A DNA stretch of 64,000 nucleotides from positions 1-64,000 of the forward strand of contig NZ_JAJQMN010000007.1 in NCBI RefSeq assembly GCF_028994775.1, in the 5' to 3' direction. A program made the translations under genes and the position numbers. The notes beneath the pieces are model-generated. The model ran no database searches and was not told where the DNA came from. It saw nothing but the letters and a program-made list of their open reading frames with translations. Shown here piece after piece: positions 49,651-57,414 of this stretch. This DNA comes from Promicromonospora iranensis (GTDB lineage Bacteria > Actinomycetota > Actinomycetes > Actinomycetales > Cellulomonadaceae). Positions within the stretch are counted from its first letter, which is position 1; every line of letters begins with the position of its first letter.

Positions 49651-50595
49651 TCAGAAGGTGAAGCAGTCCAGGAACCTGTACGACTTCGCCGAAGACTCGA
49701 ACGACGGCGCGAAGTCCCACTCGTACGTGTAGTACTTCACGTCGCCCTTGGCGGCCCGGAAGATCGGGGCGAAGTCCATCTCGCCCTCGCCGAGCCCGAC
49801 CTGGGTGAGCCCCTCCGGGGCGCCGATGTTCACGGCGTCCTTCACGTGCAGCAGCTCCATGCGGTCGCTGTGCTCCTCGACGAGGCCCGCGACGTCCATC
49901 CCGGCGTCGGCGGCCCAGCCGAGGTCCAGCTCGAACGTGACGTACCGCGGGTCGGTGTTCTCCACCATGACCTCCCAGGCGGTGACGGTCTCGCCCGTCT
50001 CGGGGTGCGTGAACGTCTTCTCGAAGACGTCGGAGTGGTTGTGCAGCAGCACCTTCTTCACGCCGTGGTGGTGGGCGTACTCGCCGAGCTGGTCGAGGTA
50101 GGCCGCCGTCTCGAGCGTGTCCTCGTACGTGGCGGTGCTTCCCGGTATCCCGCCGGCGCCGATGTACCGCTGGCCGAGCTCCGCCGCGTACGCGACCGTC
50201 TCCGGCCAGGTGTCCCAGTCCGTGCTGCCGTGGCTCGACGCCGCGTGCAGCCCGTGCTCGTCGAGCAGCGCCTCGAGGTCCTCGACCGGCATGTCGTAGG
50301 GCTGGTTGTACAGCTCGACGTTGCGGAACCCGGCCTTGGCCACCTCACCGAACACCCGGTCCAGCTGCTCGGTGGTGGGCTGCTCGAACCCGAGCTCGCT
50401 GACGTGCGTGAAGAGCTGGATGGAGATCTGCGAGTCGGGGATGCCGCGGCCGGAGCCGCAGCCCGCCGTTCCCTGGTCCGGTGATGCCGCCGTCGCGGCC
50501 GGAGCGGCCGCGAGGGTTCCGAGGGCCATGGCCGCGGCGAGCGCGGTGGCGTGCAGCTGTCGACGGTGTCGTGAGCGGGGGAGTGAGTTCCGCAT
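49651..50595 (-). CDS. Secreted sugar phosphate isomerase/epimerase-fold (TIM barrel) protein
   Basis: A 314-residue protein with a signal peptide (residues about 1-36, RSRHRRQLHATALAAAMALG and AAPAATAA), then a xylose-isomerase-like TIM barrel: ISIQLFTHVSELG, FRNVELYNQPYDMP, KVLLHNHSDVF, YVTFELDLGWAADAG, MELLHVKDAVNIG. Metal ligands typical of the family (E, D, H, E) can be placed on FELDLGW, HVKD and the final YEWD. The family includes 3-keto-glucoside-related enzymes. The start is ATG 50595 with AGGAG 4 nt before it. Confidence 0.87.
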   Translation of the reverse strand: MRNSLPRSRHRRQLHATALAAAMALGTLAAAPAATAASPDQGTAGCGSGRGIPDSQISIQLFTHVSELGFEQPTTEQLDRVFGEVAKAGFRNVELYNQPYDMPVEDLEALLDEHGLHAASSHGSTDWDTWPETVAYAAELGQRYIGAGGIPGSTATYEDTLETAAYLDQLGEYAHHHGVKKVLLHNHSDVFEKTFTHPETGETVTAWEVMVENTDPRYVTFELDLGWAADAGMDVAGLVEEHSDRMELLHVKDAVNIGAPEGLTQVGLGEGEMDFAPIFRAAKGDVKYYTYEWDFAPSFESSAKSYRFLDCFTF

Positions 50596-50815
50596 CGTGC
50601 TCCTGACGTCGTTGTCGGTAGTCACCGCGGCAGGACTTTTGACGCGCGGCGCACAAAAGAGTCTTGTCGGGTGATATATGTCTGTCAAGGCCAGTCCAGA
50701 ATCCTGGAGCCGATGGCGCTCCGGTACGCCCGGTCAGCGCTGACGAGCACTCGAAGCGCGCCGAGCTCTTGAAATGACCTCGATCCAAGCTGGTTCGCCG
50801 TGTCAGGGTCGTCCC

Positions 50816-51535
50816 ATGCTGATCGCTATCGAGCAACGCCTTCTCGACGCGGCGCTCACTACCGCTTCCCGCCTTCCGGCCGACGGCACGTACGTGAACA
50901 CCGTCGCGTCCGCCGTGATGGACATCCACGGCGACATCTACACCGGCGTGAACGTCGGTCACTTCACGGGCGGCCCGTGCGCGGAGCTCGTCGCACTCGG
51001 GGTAGCGGCGGCCGCAGGGGCCGACCCGATCTCGCTGATCGTCGCGGTAGGCGACGATGACCGCGGCGTCATGCCGCCGTGCGGCCGGTGCCGGCAGGTG
51101 CTGCTGGACCAGCAGCCGGACTGCCGCGTCATCGTTCCCGACGGCGACGACGTGAGCTCGGTCCCGGCCCGGAAACTGCTTCCGTATCCGTCCCCGCACC
51201 CGGACGCGAACCCGCCGCGCCTGCTGCGGTTCAGCCCACAGCACTGGGACAGCGTGGTCGACGGCGTCAAGACCGCCACCACCCGCTTCGACGACCCGGC
51301 TGCTCCCGGACCGGCCACGCTCCTGTTCGAGCTCGACGACGGGTACCGGTCGCTGCCGGGAGCGGTCGAGTCTGTCGAGAGTGTCCGGTTCGCCGACATC
51401 ACCGATGCCCAGGCGGCCCTGGAGGACTGCACCGCCGACGAGCTGCGTGCGGCACTTCGGACCTACTACTACCCCGGGATCGTCGACGACGACATGGTTG
51501 ATTTCGTGCGGTTCCGCGTCGTGGCAGAGGGCTGA
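50816..51535 (+). CDS. Cytidine deaminase-like domain fused to ASCH domain
   Basis: A 239-residue fusion. Residues 1-130 are a cytidine deaminase-type domain with zinc and catalytic motif GGPCAELVALG (Cys55, Glu57) and PPCGRCRQVL (Cys89, Cys92). Residues about 137-236 are an ASCH domain (LRFSPQHWDSVVDGVKTATTRF, ending YYYPGIVDDDMVDFVRFRVV), a PUA-like fold that binds RNA or modified nucleotides. The combination suggests deamination of a nucleoside or RNA-related ligand. The start ATG 50816 is preferred to ATG 50774. It is transcribed divergently from the isomerase-fold gene. Confidence 0.82.
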   Translation: MLIAIEQRLLDAALTTASRLPADGTYVNTVASAVMDIHGDIYTGVNVGHFTGGPCAELVALGVAAAAGADPISLIVAVGDDDRGVMPPCGRCRQVLLDQQPDCRVIVPDGDDVSSVPARKLLPYPSPHPDANPPRLLRFSPQHWDSVVDGVKTATTRFDDPAAPGPATLLFELDDGYRSLPGAVESVESVRFADITDAQAALEDCTADELRAALRTYYYPGIVDDDMVDFVRFRVVAEG

Positions 51536-51601
51536 TCAGCGAGGCTGTTCGCGTAGGCTGAGACCCGGCCGGAGGATGTTTCAGGACAAGGGAGTCATGA
51601 G

Positions 51602-51940
51602 ATGCGGCGGTACCTGATCTCGTTCGAGGACGGCGCGATGGCCTTCCCGGAGGAGGACCTGCCCGAAGTCTCCCGGGCCTCGCACGAGGTGGTCCAGGAG
51701 GCCAAGGACGCCGGGGTGTGGATCTTCGGCGCCGGGCTGAACGTCCACGAGGTGAGCGTCGTGGCCACGGACGGCGTGGTGACCGACGGAGTGCCCCCGC
51801 AGAGCACCGCGCGGCTCGGCGGCTTCTCGATCATCGAGGTGCCCTCTCTCGACGAGGCCAAGGCCTGGGCCGCCCGGATCGCCGTCGCGTGCCGGTGTGC
51901 TCAGGAGGTCCGGGAGATCATGTTCGACCCGGAGTCCTGA
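51602..51940 (+). CDS. YCII-related (DGPF-type) small protein
   Basis: A 112-residue protein with the YciI/DGPF ferredoxin-like pattern (MRRYLISFEDGAMAF, then GVWIFGAGLNV, LGGFSIIEVPSLDEAKAWAARIAVACRCAQEVRE). This fold is found with sigma factors or catabolic enzymes, and the specific function is unknown. It lies 66 bp after the deaminase-ASCH gene on the same strand. Confidence 0.8.
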   Translation: MRRYLISFEDGAMAFPEEDLPEVSRASHEVVQEAKDAGVWIFGAGLNVHEVSVVATDGVVTDGVPPQSTARLGGFSIIEVPSLDEAKAWAARIAVACRCAQEVREIMFDPES

Positions 51941-51977
51941 CCGGCACCGACGTGCTGGGACGGATCGGGCGTCGGCC

Positions 51978-52583
51978 TCAGGTCGTCGGCTGGAGCATCG
52001 TGAAGCTGCGTTCGAGCAGCTCGGAGAGCGTGGTGTCATCGTCGACGTTCGCCCAGGTGGTGAACGTGACGTCGAGGCACGCGAACGCCGCCTGGACGAT
52101 GATCTCGGCGCGTAGTGCGGTGTCGTCGTCGGGCAGCCGGGCTGCGACGAGGGGGAGGAGCATGCGTCCCCACAGCTGATGCTTCTCGAGGTTGCGGGCG
52201 CGCAGGGACGCGGTGCTGACGAGTATCCGCATGGCCACCTTGCCGCGCTGGACGCGCCCGTCCTGCTCCAGGAAGCCGATGAAGGCCTCGAAGGAGGCCC
52301 GGAGGGAATCCCACACAGGTTCGTCGTCAGGACGGGCGGCGAAGGCGTCGCGCACGAACTCGCCCCAGCGCTCGGGCTCGCCGACGACGACGTCCTCCTT
52401 GGCGGGGAAGTAGCGGTGGAACGTGCGCCCCGACATGCCTGCGGCGGCGGCGATCTGGTCGACGGTGACCTGGTCGAACCCGTGCTCCGCGAACAGGTCG
52501 AGCGCGACCTCGGTGATGCGTGCGCGCACGGCATCACGGCTGATCTCGCGCAGGCTCGGCCCGCTGCTCGTGGTGCTGGGCAT
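51978..52583 (-). CDS. TetR-family transcriptional regulator
   Basis: A 201-residue regulator with N-terminal HTH (ITEVALDLFAEHGFDQVTVDQIAAAAGMSGRTFHRYFPAKED) and a variable C-terminal ligand domain. It is read divergently from an aldo-keto reductase gene, and a clear palindrome lies between them, so it probably represses the reductase and itself. Confidence 0.93.
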   Translation of the reverse strand: MPSTTSSGPSLREISRDAVRARITEVALDLFAEHGFDQVTVDQIAAAAGMSGRTFHRYFPAKEDVVVGEPERWGEFVRDAFAARPDDEPVWDSLRASFEAFIGFLEQDGRVQRGKVAMRILVSTASLRARNLEKHQLWGRMLLPLVAARLPDDDTALRAEIIVQAAFACLDVTFTTWANVDDDTTLSELLERSFTMLQPTT

Positions 52584-52611
52584 GGCCTCAGACTACCGTC
52601 GATGCTTTGCG

Positions 52612-52646
52612 TGTCAGAGACTGACAGATATGGCGTACGCTGACAC
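52612..52646. promoter_or_regulatory. TetR operator between regulator and reductase
   Basis: TGTCAG-AGA-CTGACA (52612-52626) is a perfect palindrome; a further half-site CTGACAC at 52640-52646 pairs with GTGTCAG at 52611. It lies 29-54 bp from either gene start. Confidence 0.75.
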
Positions 52647-52675
52647 GTAACGCCTCACAGCTAAGGAGTCTCACC

Positions 52676-53614
52676 ATGGAGATGCGCACACTGGGTCAGC
52701 AGGGTCTGACCGTCTCGGCACTGGGTTACGGCGCGATGGGCACGGCCGCGTTCTACGGGCCCACCGACGACACCGAGTCGATCGCCGCGATCCGCCGCGC
52801 GCACGACGAGGGCGTGACGTTCTTCGACACCGCCGAGCTGTACGGCTGGGGTGTGGGGGAGAAGCTGCTCGGGCACGCGCTCGCGCCGATCCGCGACGAG
52901 GTGGTGATCGCCACGAAGTTCGGCTTCACCGAGACCTTCGGCTCCGATTCCCGACCCGGGCACATCCGCGAGGTGGTCGACAACAGCCTGCGGAACCTGG
53001 ACGTCGACACCATCGACGTGCTGTACCAGCACGTCCCGGACCCGAACGTCCCGATCGAGGACGTCGTCGGCGTGATGAAGGAGTACGTGGACGCGGGCAA
53101 GGTCAAGTACCTCGGCCTCTCCAACGCGGACGAGGACACGGTCCGGCGCGCCCACGCGGTGCACCCGATCTCGATGGTCCAGGAGGAGTACTCGATCTTC
53201 GCCCGCGAGAGCGAGGTGCTGCTGCCGGTGCTCGAGGAGCTCGGCATCGGACTCGTCGCGTACTCCCCGCTGGCACGCGGGTTCCTGAGCGGCGCGGTCA
53301 AGCCGCGCGATCAGTACGACGCCGACGACGTGCGCCAGATGATCGGCTGGTGGGCGCCCGAGAACTTCGACGCCAACGTCGAGATCGCGAGCCGGCTCCG
53401 CGAGCTCGCCGCGGGCAAGGGCGTCACGCTGTCGCAGCTGGCGCTGGCCTGGCTGCTGGCGCAGAAGGACTACGTCGTGCCGATCCCGGGGTCGCGCAAC
53501 CCGCAGCGCGTGGCGCAGAACGTCGCGGCGGCCGCCATCACCCTGACCGACGACGACCTGGCGCGGATCGAGGAGATCGCGCCGGGCGGGGCGGTGGGGG
53601 AGCGGGGAGTCTGA
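52676..53614 (+). CDS. Aldo/keto reductase
   Basis: A 312-residue (beta/alpha)8 NADPH reductase: LGYGAMGTAAFYG, FFDTAELYGWGVGEKLLG (Asp and Tyr of the catalytic tetrad), VVIATKFGF (Lys), DVLYQHVPDPN (His), and the cofactor loop IPGSRNPQRVAQN. It is closest in look to AKR13-type reductases. AAGGAG precedes the ATG by 7 nt. Probably derepressed by the ligand of the divergent TetR regulator. Confidence 0.93.
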   Translation: MEMRTLGQQGLTVSALGYGAMGTAAFYGPTDDTESIAAIRRAHDEGVTFFDTAELYGWGVGEKLLGHALAPIRDEVVIATKFGFTETFGSDSRPGHIREVVDNSLRNLDVDTIDVLYQHVPDPNVPIEDVVGVMKEYVDAGKVKYLGLSNADEDTVRRAHAVHPISMVQEEYSIFARESEVLLPVLEELGIGLVAYSPLARGFLSGAVKPRDQYDADDVRQMIGWWAPENFDANVEIASRLRELAAGKGVTLSQLALAWLLAQKDYVVPIPGSRNPQRVAQNVAAAAITLTDDDLARIEEIAPGGAVGERGV

Positions 53615-53636
53615 GCCCTCGGACTGCTCGCTGGGT

Positions 53637-53690
53637 GAGGGCGTGATCGTTGCGGCTGTGAATTCGTGCGGCAGCGACGATCACGCCCTC
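53637..53690. terminator. Long-stem hairpin between convergent genes
   Basis: A stem of about 17 bp (53637-53653 with 53674-53690; one G-T pair) frames a 20-nt loop containing GAATTC. It lies between the aldo-keto reductase gene and the unknown gene at 53697 and could end both transcripts. Confidence 0.7.
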
Positions 53691-53696
53691 CCGTTC

Positions 53697-54128
53697 TCAT
53701 GCTGCCGGGTTCCGTGCGACCAGGATCCAGAATTCCGACTCTTCGGTGCTGACGGCGATGCTGACCGAGCGGTCCAGGCTGGACGCGATGAAGTCCGGCT
53801 CGTCGGACTCCATCCCCAGGTCGCGGATGGAGAACTGCTTGTTGTTGGCGCGGACGTGGAACCAGGGCAGGCCGAACGTTCCTTCGCCACTGACCGTCAA
53901 GAGAAACTCCCCGCGGTCCGAGACCACGCCCAGCGATGCGGCCATCGTGCTCCAGGTCTGTTCCAGCGCGACAAGCGAGGTCTCCTCCAGGGCGTCGGAG
54001 ATCCGCACCACGGGTTCGGCATGTACGGAGGAGAAGGCCTTCCATGCTGATTGGACGTCGTCCGGTGTGCCGGACTGTCCCAACCGGGTGAGCCCCGACC
54101 GGTCAATGTTCTCGATGGTGCTGGACAT
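53697..54128 (-). CDS. Unknown protein, probable orphan immunity protein
   Basis: A 143-residue soluble protein (MSSTIENIDRSGLTRLGQSG to EFWILVARNPAA). No family was recognised. Directly upstream, 3 bp from its ATG, a frame ends with a toxin-like tail, YGQVGGKHHYDYPGGN. This is the arrangement of a polymorphic toxin tip followed by its immunity gene. Lower G+C than neighbours also fits. The role is inferred. Confidence 0.55.
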   Translation of the reverse strand: MSSTIENIDRSGLTRLGQSGTPDDVQSAWKAFSSVHAEPVVRISDALEETSLVALEQTWSTMAASLGVVSDRGEFLLTVSGEGTFGLPWFHVRANNKQFSIRDLGMESDEPDFIASSLDRSVSIAVSTEESEFWILVARNPAA

Positions 54129-54131
54129 CGG

Positions 54132-54206
54132 TCAGTTTCCCCCTGGGTAGTCGTAGTGGTGCTTTCCGCCCACCTGACCGTAGCGCTCGGCTTCGGTGGG
54201 GTGGGC
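54132..54206 (-). pseudogene. Remnant of a polymorphic toxin C-terminus
   Basis: On the minus strand an open stretch reads AHPTEAERYGQVGGKHHYDYPGGN and stops with TGA at 54134-54132, just before the ATG of the 143-residue gene. It has no start or upstream body: the terminator hairpin of the phosphoesterase gene (54212-54250) begins immediately. It looks like the last 25 residues of a toxin whose main part was lost, leaving tip and immunity gene. Confidence 0.45.
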
Positions 54207-54211
54207 CGTGC

Positions 54212-54250
54212 GCTGACGCCCCCTGGCCAGGAAGGCCAGGGGGCGTCAGC
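54212..54250. terminator. Terminator hairpin of the phosphoesterase gene
   Basis: A perfect 17-bp stem (54212-54228 with 54234-54250) with a 5-nt loop, 32 bp after the stop at 54282. Confidence 0.85.
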
Positions 54251-54281
54251 ACTGCAAACCGCTAGGACCGGGGAGCGACCG

Positions 54282-56111
54282 TTACTCGGTGACCTCGAAG
54301 GTCAACGACTCGGTGAGCTCCCGGCCGTGCACGTCCGTGGCGGTCACCTCGGCGGTGTGCTCACCGACGGCGAGGTCGGCGGGCAGCTCCAGGCGCCACA
54401 GGTGCGAGGTCCGCTCCACGAGCCCGCCGCCGTGGGGCAGCGTCTCGAGGTTGGCCGCCGGGTCGGACCACTCGGCGCCGATCCGCACGCCCTCGCCCTG
54501 CAGCTGCTGGGTGCGCCCGGCCTCGACGGACCCGCCGCCGTCGATCCGGACCTGCACCGTCGACCCGGTGGAACCCATCCAGAAGTTGGTGGTGAGCCAG
54601 GTACCGGCAAGCTCGTCCCTGGACACGGAGAGCGGCTCGGCCAGCTCCGGCGCGGACCCGACCTTGCTCCTGTTCGCGGCGAACCAGTCGCGGTACCGGG
54701 GAGTGTTGAGCCCGAGCGCCAGCTGCTGGGAGCCGTCGTCGCCGCGGACGGTGTACCGCTCGGTGATCCTCGTGTTCTTGATGTCCAGCGTCAGCACCCC
54801 GGGAGGTGTCCCGTCCCGCTGGACGGCGGTGGGGTAGCCGGCATCGAGCTGCCGGCCCGCGTACCAGTGACCCGAGACCGCCCCGACGGTCAGATGGGTG
54901 AACGGGAGCCCGTCCTCGCCCACCAGGTCCTTCCACCCCGCCATCAGGTCACCCTCGCGCAGGTTCTCCGACATGTGGGTGTGCCCACCCAGGGAGATGA
55001 CCTCACGGCCCTCGAGGATGTCGTAGATCTCCCGCAGCTGCTTGGTGCGGTGCGAGTCGCTGTACCAGAACTCCAGCAGCGGGCTGTGCCCGGCCAGCAC
55101 GATGGCGCGGTCCTCGGGCACGGCTGCGATGTCGTTGCGCAGCCACTCCAGCTGACGCTCGCCGAGGCCGTAGGTGTACTGGCTCGTGGTGCCGGGGTAC
55201 TCGATGGTGCTCAGCGCCACGACGTGGGCCTTGCCGGCGTCGAAGGAGAAGTACTCCGGGCCGAGCTGGGCGCGGAACGTGTCGAAGTTGTGGTCCCGTG
55301 CGGGGGAGTCGAAGTCGAGGTCATGGTTGCCGGGGAGGAACCGGGCCGGACCGTTGAGGGTCCGCGTCAGGTCCCTCGTCTCGTCGAACATCGACAGGTC
55401 GTCGCCCACCACGTCGCCGAGGAACAGGACGCCGCAGCCGGTGTAGTCGCTCCGCTCGGCCAGGTCCGCGAAGGCGCCCGCCCTGGCGTACTCGGCCTCC
55501 TTCGCGTTGTAGGTCTGCACGTCGGCGCCGATCGCGCAGTGCTGCTCGGGCGAGCGCGTCTCCGTGCTCGCGGTGAGCGGAAAGTTCAGCTCGTCCGGCA
55601 CCGGGCCGGTGGGCTCCAGGCCGCCGTAGCGCAGCTCGGGGGAGCCGGTGGGCAGGTGGTGGTAGTGGAACTGGGCGACGTTGTCGTCGTCGACCGGCAC
55701 CTGGTAGCCGCGGGGCTGCGTGACGAAGACCGTCATGTTGTCCTCGACCGGCAGCTCGTAACGGCCCTTGCTGTCGGTGGTGGTCACCACGCGGCCGTTG
55801 GACACCGAGACGCCGGCCAGCCCGCGCTCGTTCCGGTCCTGCGCCGAGTTACGGTTCCGGTCCACGAAGACGGTGCCCGTGACGGTCTCGCGGTCCACGC
55901 CGGATCCCTCGACGACGTCGACGCCGCCGCGGTAGGCCGTCTCGTTCCAGTCGGCGGCGGCCGACGTCGCTCCGTGAGCCGTGCCGTCTGCGGGTGCGGC
56001 GCTGCTGGCCATCGGTGCCAACAGAGCGCCGGAGAGAGTGACGACGAGTGCGCCGACGCCCCACCGCGCCGAACGTGGGGTACGGGTGCGTGATCCAGAC
56101 ACCGGATTCAA
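54282..56111 (-). CDS. Secreted calcineurin-like metallophosphoesterase
   Basis: A protein of about 609 residues. Signal peptide (RWGVGALVVTLSGALLAPMASSAA), then a SdrD/B-type beta-sandwich (GTVFVDRNRNSAQDRNERGL to SKGRYELPV), then a calcineurin-like domain with metal motifs VLFLGDVVGDD, FLPGNHDLDF, VLAGHSPLLE and SLGGHTHMS, and a C-terminal calcineurin-associated beta domain. It probably hydrolyses extracellular phosphoesters. The start proposed is TTG 56111, because GGAG lies 6 nt before it; GTG 56102 or a longer frame are alternatives. A strong hairpin follows. Confidence 0.87.
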   Translation of the reverse strand: MNPVSGSRTRTPRSARWGVGALVVTLSGALLAPMASSAAPADGTAHGATSAAADWNETAYRGGVDVVEGSGVDRETVTGTVFVDRNRNSAQDRNERGLAGVSVSNGRVVTTTDSKGRYELPVEDNMTVFVTQPRGYQVPVDDDNVAQFHYHHLPTGSPELRYGGLEPTGPVPDELNFPLTASTETRSPEQHCAIGADVQTYNAKEAEYARAGAFADLAERSDYTGCGVLFLGDVVGDDLSMFDETRDLTRTLNGPARFLPGNHDLDFDSPARDHNFDTFRAQLGPEYFSFDAGKAHVVALSTIEYPGTTSQYTYGLGERQLEWLRNDIAAVPEDRAIVLAGHSPLLEFWYSDSHRTKQLREIYDILEGREVISLGGHTHMSENLREGDLMAGWKDLVGEDGLPFTHLTVGAVSGHWYAGRQLDAGYPTAVQRDGTPPGVLTLDIKNTRITERYTVRGDDGSQQLALGLNTPRYRDWFAANRSKVGSAPELAEPLSVSRDELAGTWLTTNFWMGSTGSTVQVRIDGGGSVEAGRTQQLQGEGVRIGAEWSDPAANLETLPHGGGLVERTSHLWRLELPADLAVGEHTAEVTATDVHGRELTESLTFEVTE

Positions 56112-56260
56112 AAGGATCTCCTCGATGTAGCGTCGCCGACCTGTATGGCCGACAGGTCGCAACTCTGGCGATCACGCGTGAACCGGACCCGGCTTTCTGT
56201 TGATCGCTGGGTGAATTTGGCCGGTCCCGGTGGCGGCGGTTCGCGCTACCTGTCCGGCTG

Positions 56261-56575
56261 TCAGGCGAGTAGCGTCTCGATGAACGGCCCTGGGTGGAGC
56301 AACTGCCACAGGTAGAACATCGCGGCTCCCACAGCGCAGCCGGCGAGCCAGAACCAGTCGGACGGCGTCGTGCCTTGGCGGGTGTGGTCCTGGCAACGTT
56401 CCATCGGGCCCTTCCGACCGCGGATGCACCGGGTGCCGTTCCTGTTCTTCGCACCGCACGGAGAGGTTGCGGCGAAGCCCGCGACGACCGGAGTCACGAC
56501 CAGAAGCAGGAACAGTGCGAGCGGGGACACGGTCAGGATCTTGACCACGTGGGACGGCGGCCGCCAATCACCCAC
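56261..56575 (-). CDS. Small membrane protein with a CGAKNRNGxxC motif
   Basis: A 104-residue protein with two hydrophobic segments (ILTVSPLALFLLLVVTPVVAGF, about residues 13-34, and WFWLAGCAVGAAMFYLW, about 74-90) and between them a Cys/His loop CGAKNRNGTRC...ERCQDH that could bind zinc. Such CxxxxxxGxxC loops are seen in small actinobacterial membrane proteins of unknown role. It precedes the phosphoesterase gene by about 150 bp. Confidence 0.6.
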   Translation of the reverse strand: MGDWRPPSHVVKILTVSPLALFLLLVVTPVVAGFAATSPCGAKNRNGTRCIRGRKGPMERCQDHTRQGTTPSDWFWLAGCAVGAAMFYLWQLLHPGPFIETLLA

Positions 56576-56620
56576 GGGATTCCCTGCGAAGCTCGGGTCG
56601 ACGGCCGACTCCTCACCGGT

Positions 56621-57012
56621 TCATCGAGCCTGGGGAACGCCCAGTGCTTGCCACGGCTCCGTCTGGGCTGCCAGCTCGGCGAGCCTGAGATGATCTTCCG
56701 TGTCGGCATCGATGAGAAACGGCGGCACGATCTCCGCCGTTCGCGTGGAGCCGATCTTGCTGCGAGCGGCCCGGATCACGTTCCCCTCTTCGCCTGGAAC
56801 CGCGCCGAGGCCGTTTGCGCTGCGGGTTGGAGCGCCAGACTGCCCGCTCGGTCGACGGCGTCCTGCCACGTGACTTCTGCCGGGGCTCGGCAGCGAGTCG
56901 GGCAACAACTCGGTCAGATCGGCAAGGAGCGCTTGGTCGCCGGCAACGACATATCCGCCCCGCTGTCTCTCTGGTCACTCGATCACATACGGTTGGGCGT
57001 CCGACAGCATCA
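56621..57012 (-). pseudogene. Decayed coding stretch downstream of the immunity gene
   Basis: An ATG overlaps the stop of the immunity gene (TGATG, 57012) and opens a frame MLSDAQPYVIE that stops after 11 codons. In the same frame behind the stop follows YVVAGDQALLADLTELLPDSL, then the plausible frame shifts twice: AEVTWQDAVDRAGSLALQP, and from GTG 56779 a 52-residue end TEDHLRLAELAAQTEPWQALG. The pieces read like one coupled gene broken by frameshifts, perhaps a second immunity or antitoxin gene. The 434-bp gap 56576-57009 contains nothing else. Confidence 0.35.
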
Positions 57013-57414
57013 CGGTCCCGCTGGATCGTGAACCAGTTCTGCCGCACCGCCGACCTTGTATGTGCCGCTATCGAAAATCTCAATCACGACAGTACATCCG
57101 GAATATCCAGATGCCTCAAGGCTCGGGAGATCTGCGGTTACCTCGGTGGTGTGAGCCGTTGCTACGAGGTCGTGAATATCTGCCGCTTCTCTCATGAGCT
57201 GCACCAGCTCTTCCCAGGTGAGTCGGAAGCCGTGAAGGGAGTCATCAACCTGATCCTCAAGGTCAGGGACAGATAGGCCCCGCAGTCCGTTACCTATGAT
57301 CTCGAGGTCTCGGAGGTACCAGAAAAGTCTGCTGGCCCGATCCTGATCGATCACCTTGAACAGCTGCTCGACGTAGTTTCCCTGCAGGTCCAGATCGTTC
57401 CATTCCAAGGACAT
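57010..57414 (-). CDS. Putative immunity protein for toxin 2
   Basis: A 134-residue acidic soluble protein (MSLEWNDLDLQGNYVEQLF, ending GGAAELVHDPAGP). Its ATG at 57414 overlaps the toxin stop; GGAGG lies 4 nt upstream inside the toxin gene. Position and coupling mark it as the immunity gene. No family was recognised with certainty. Confidence 0.7.
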   Translation of the reverse strand: MSLEWNDLDLQGNYVEQLFKVIDQDRASRLFWYLRDLEIIGNGLRGLSVPDLEDQVDDSLHGFRLTWEELVQLMREAADIHDLVATAHTTEVTADLPSLEASGYSGCTVVIEIFDSGTYKVGGAAELVHDPAGP

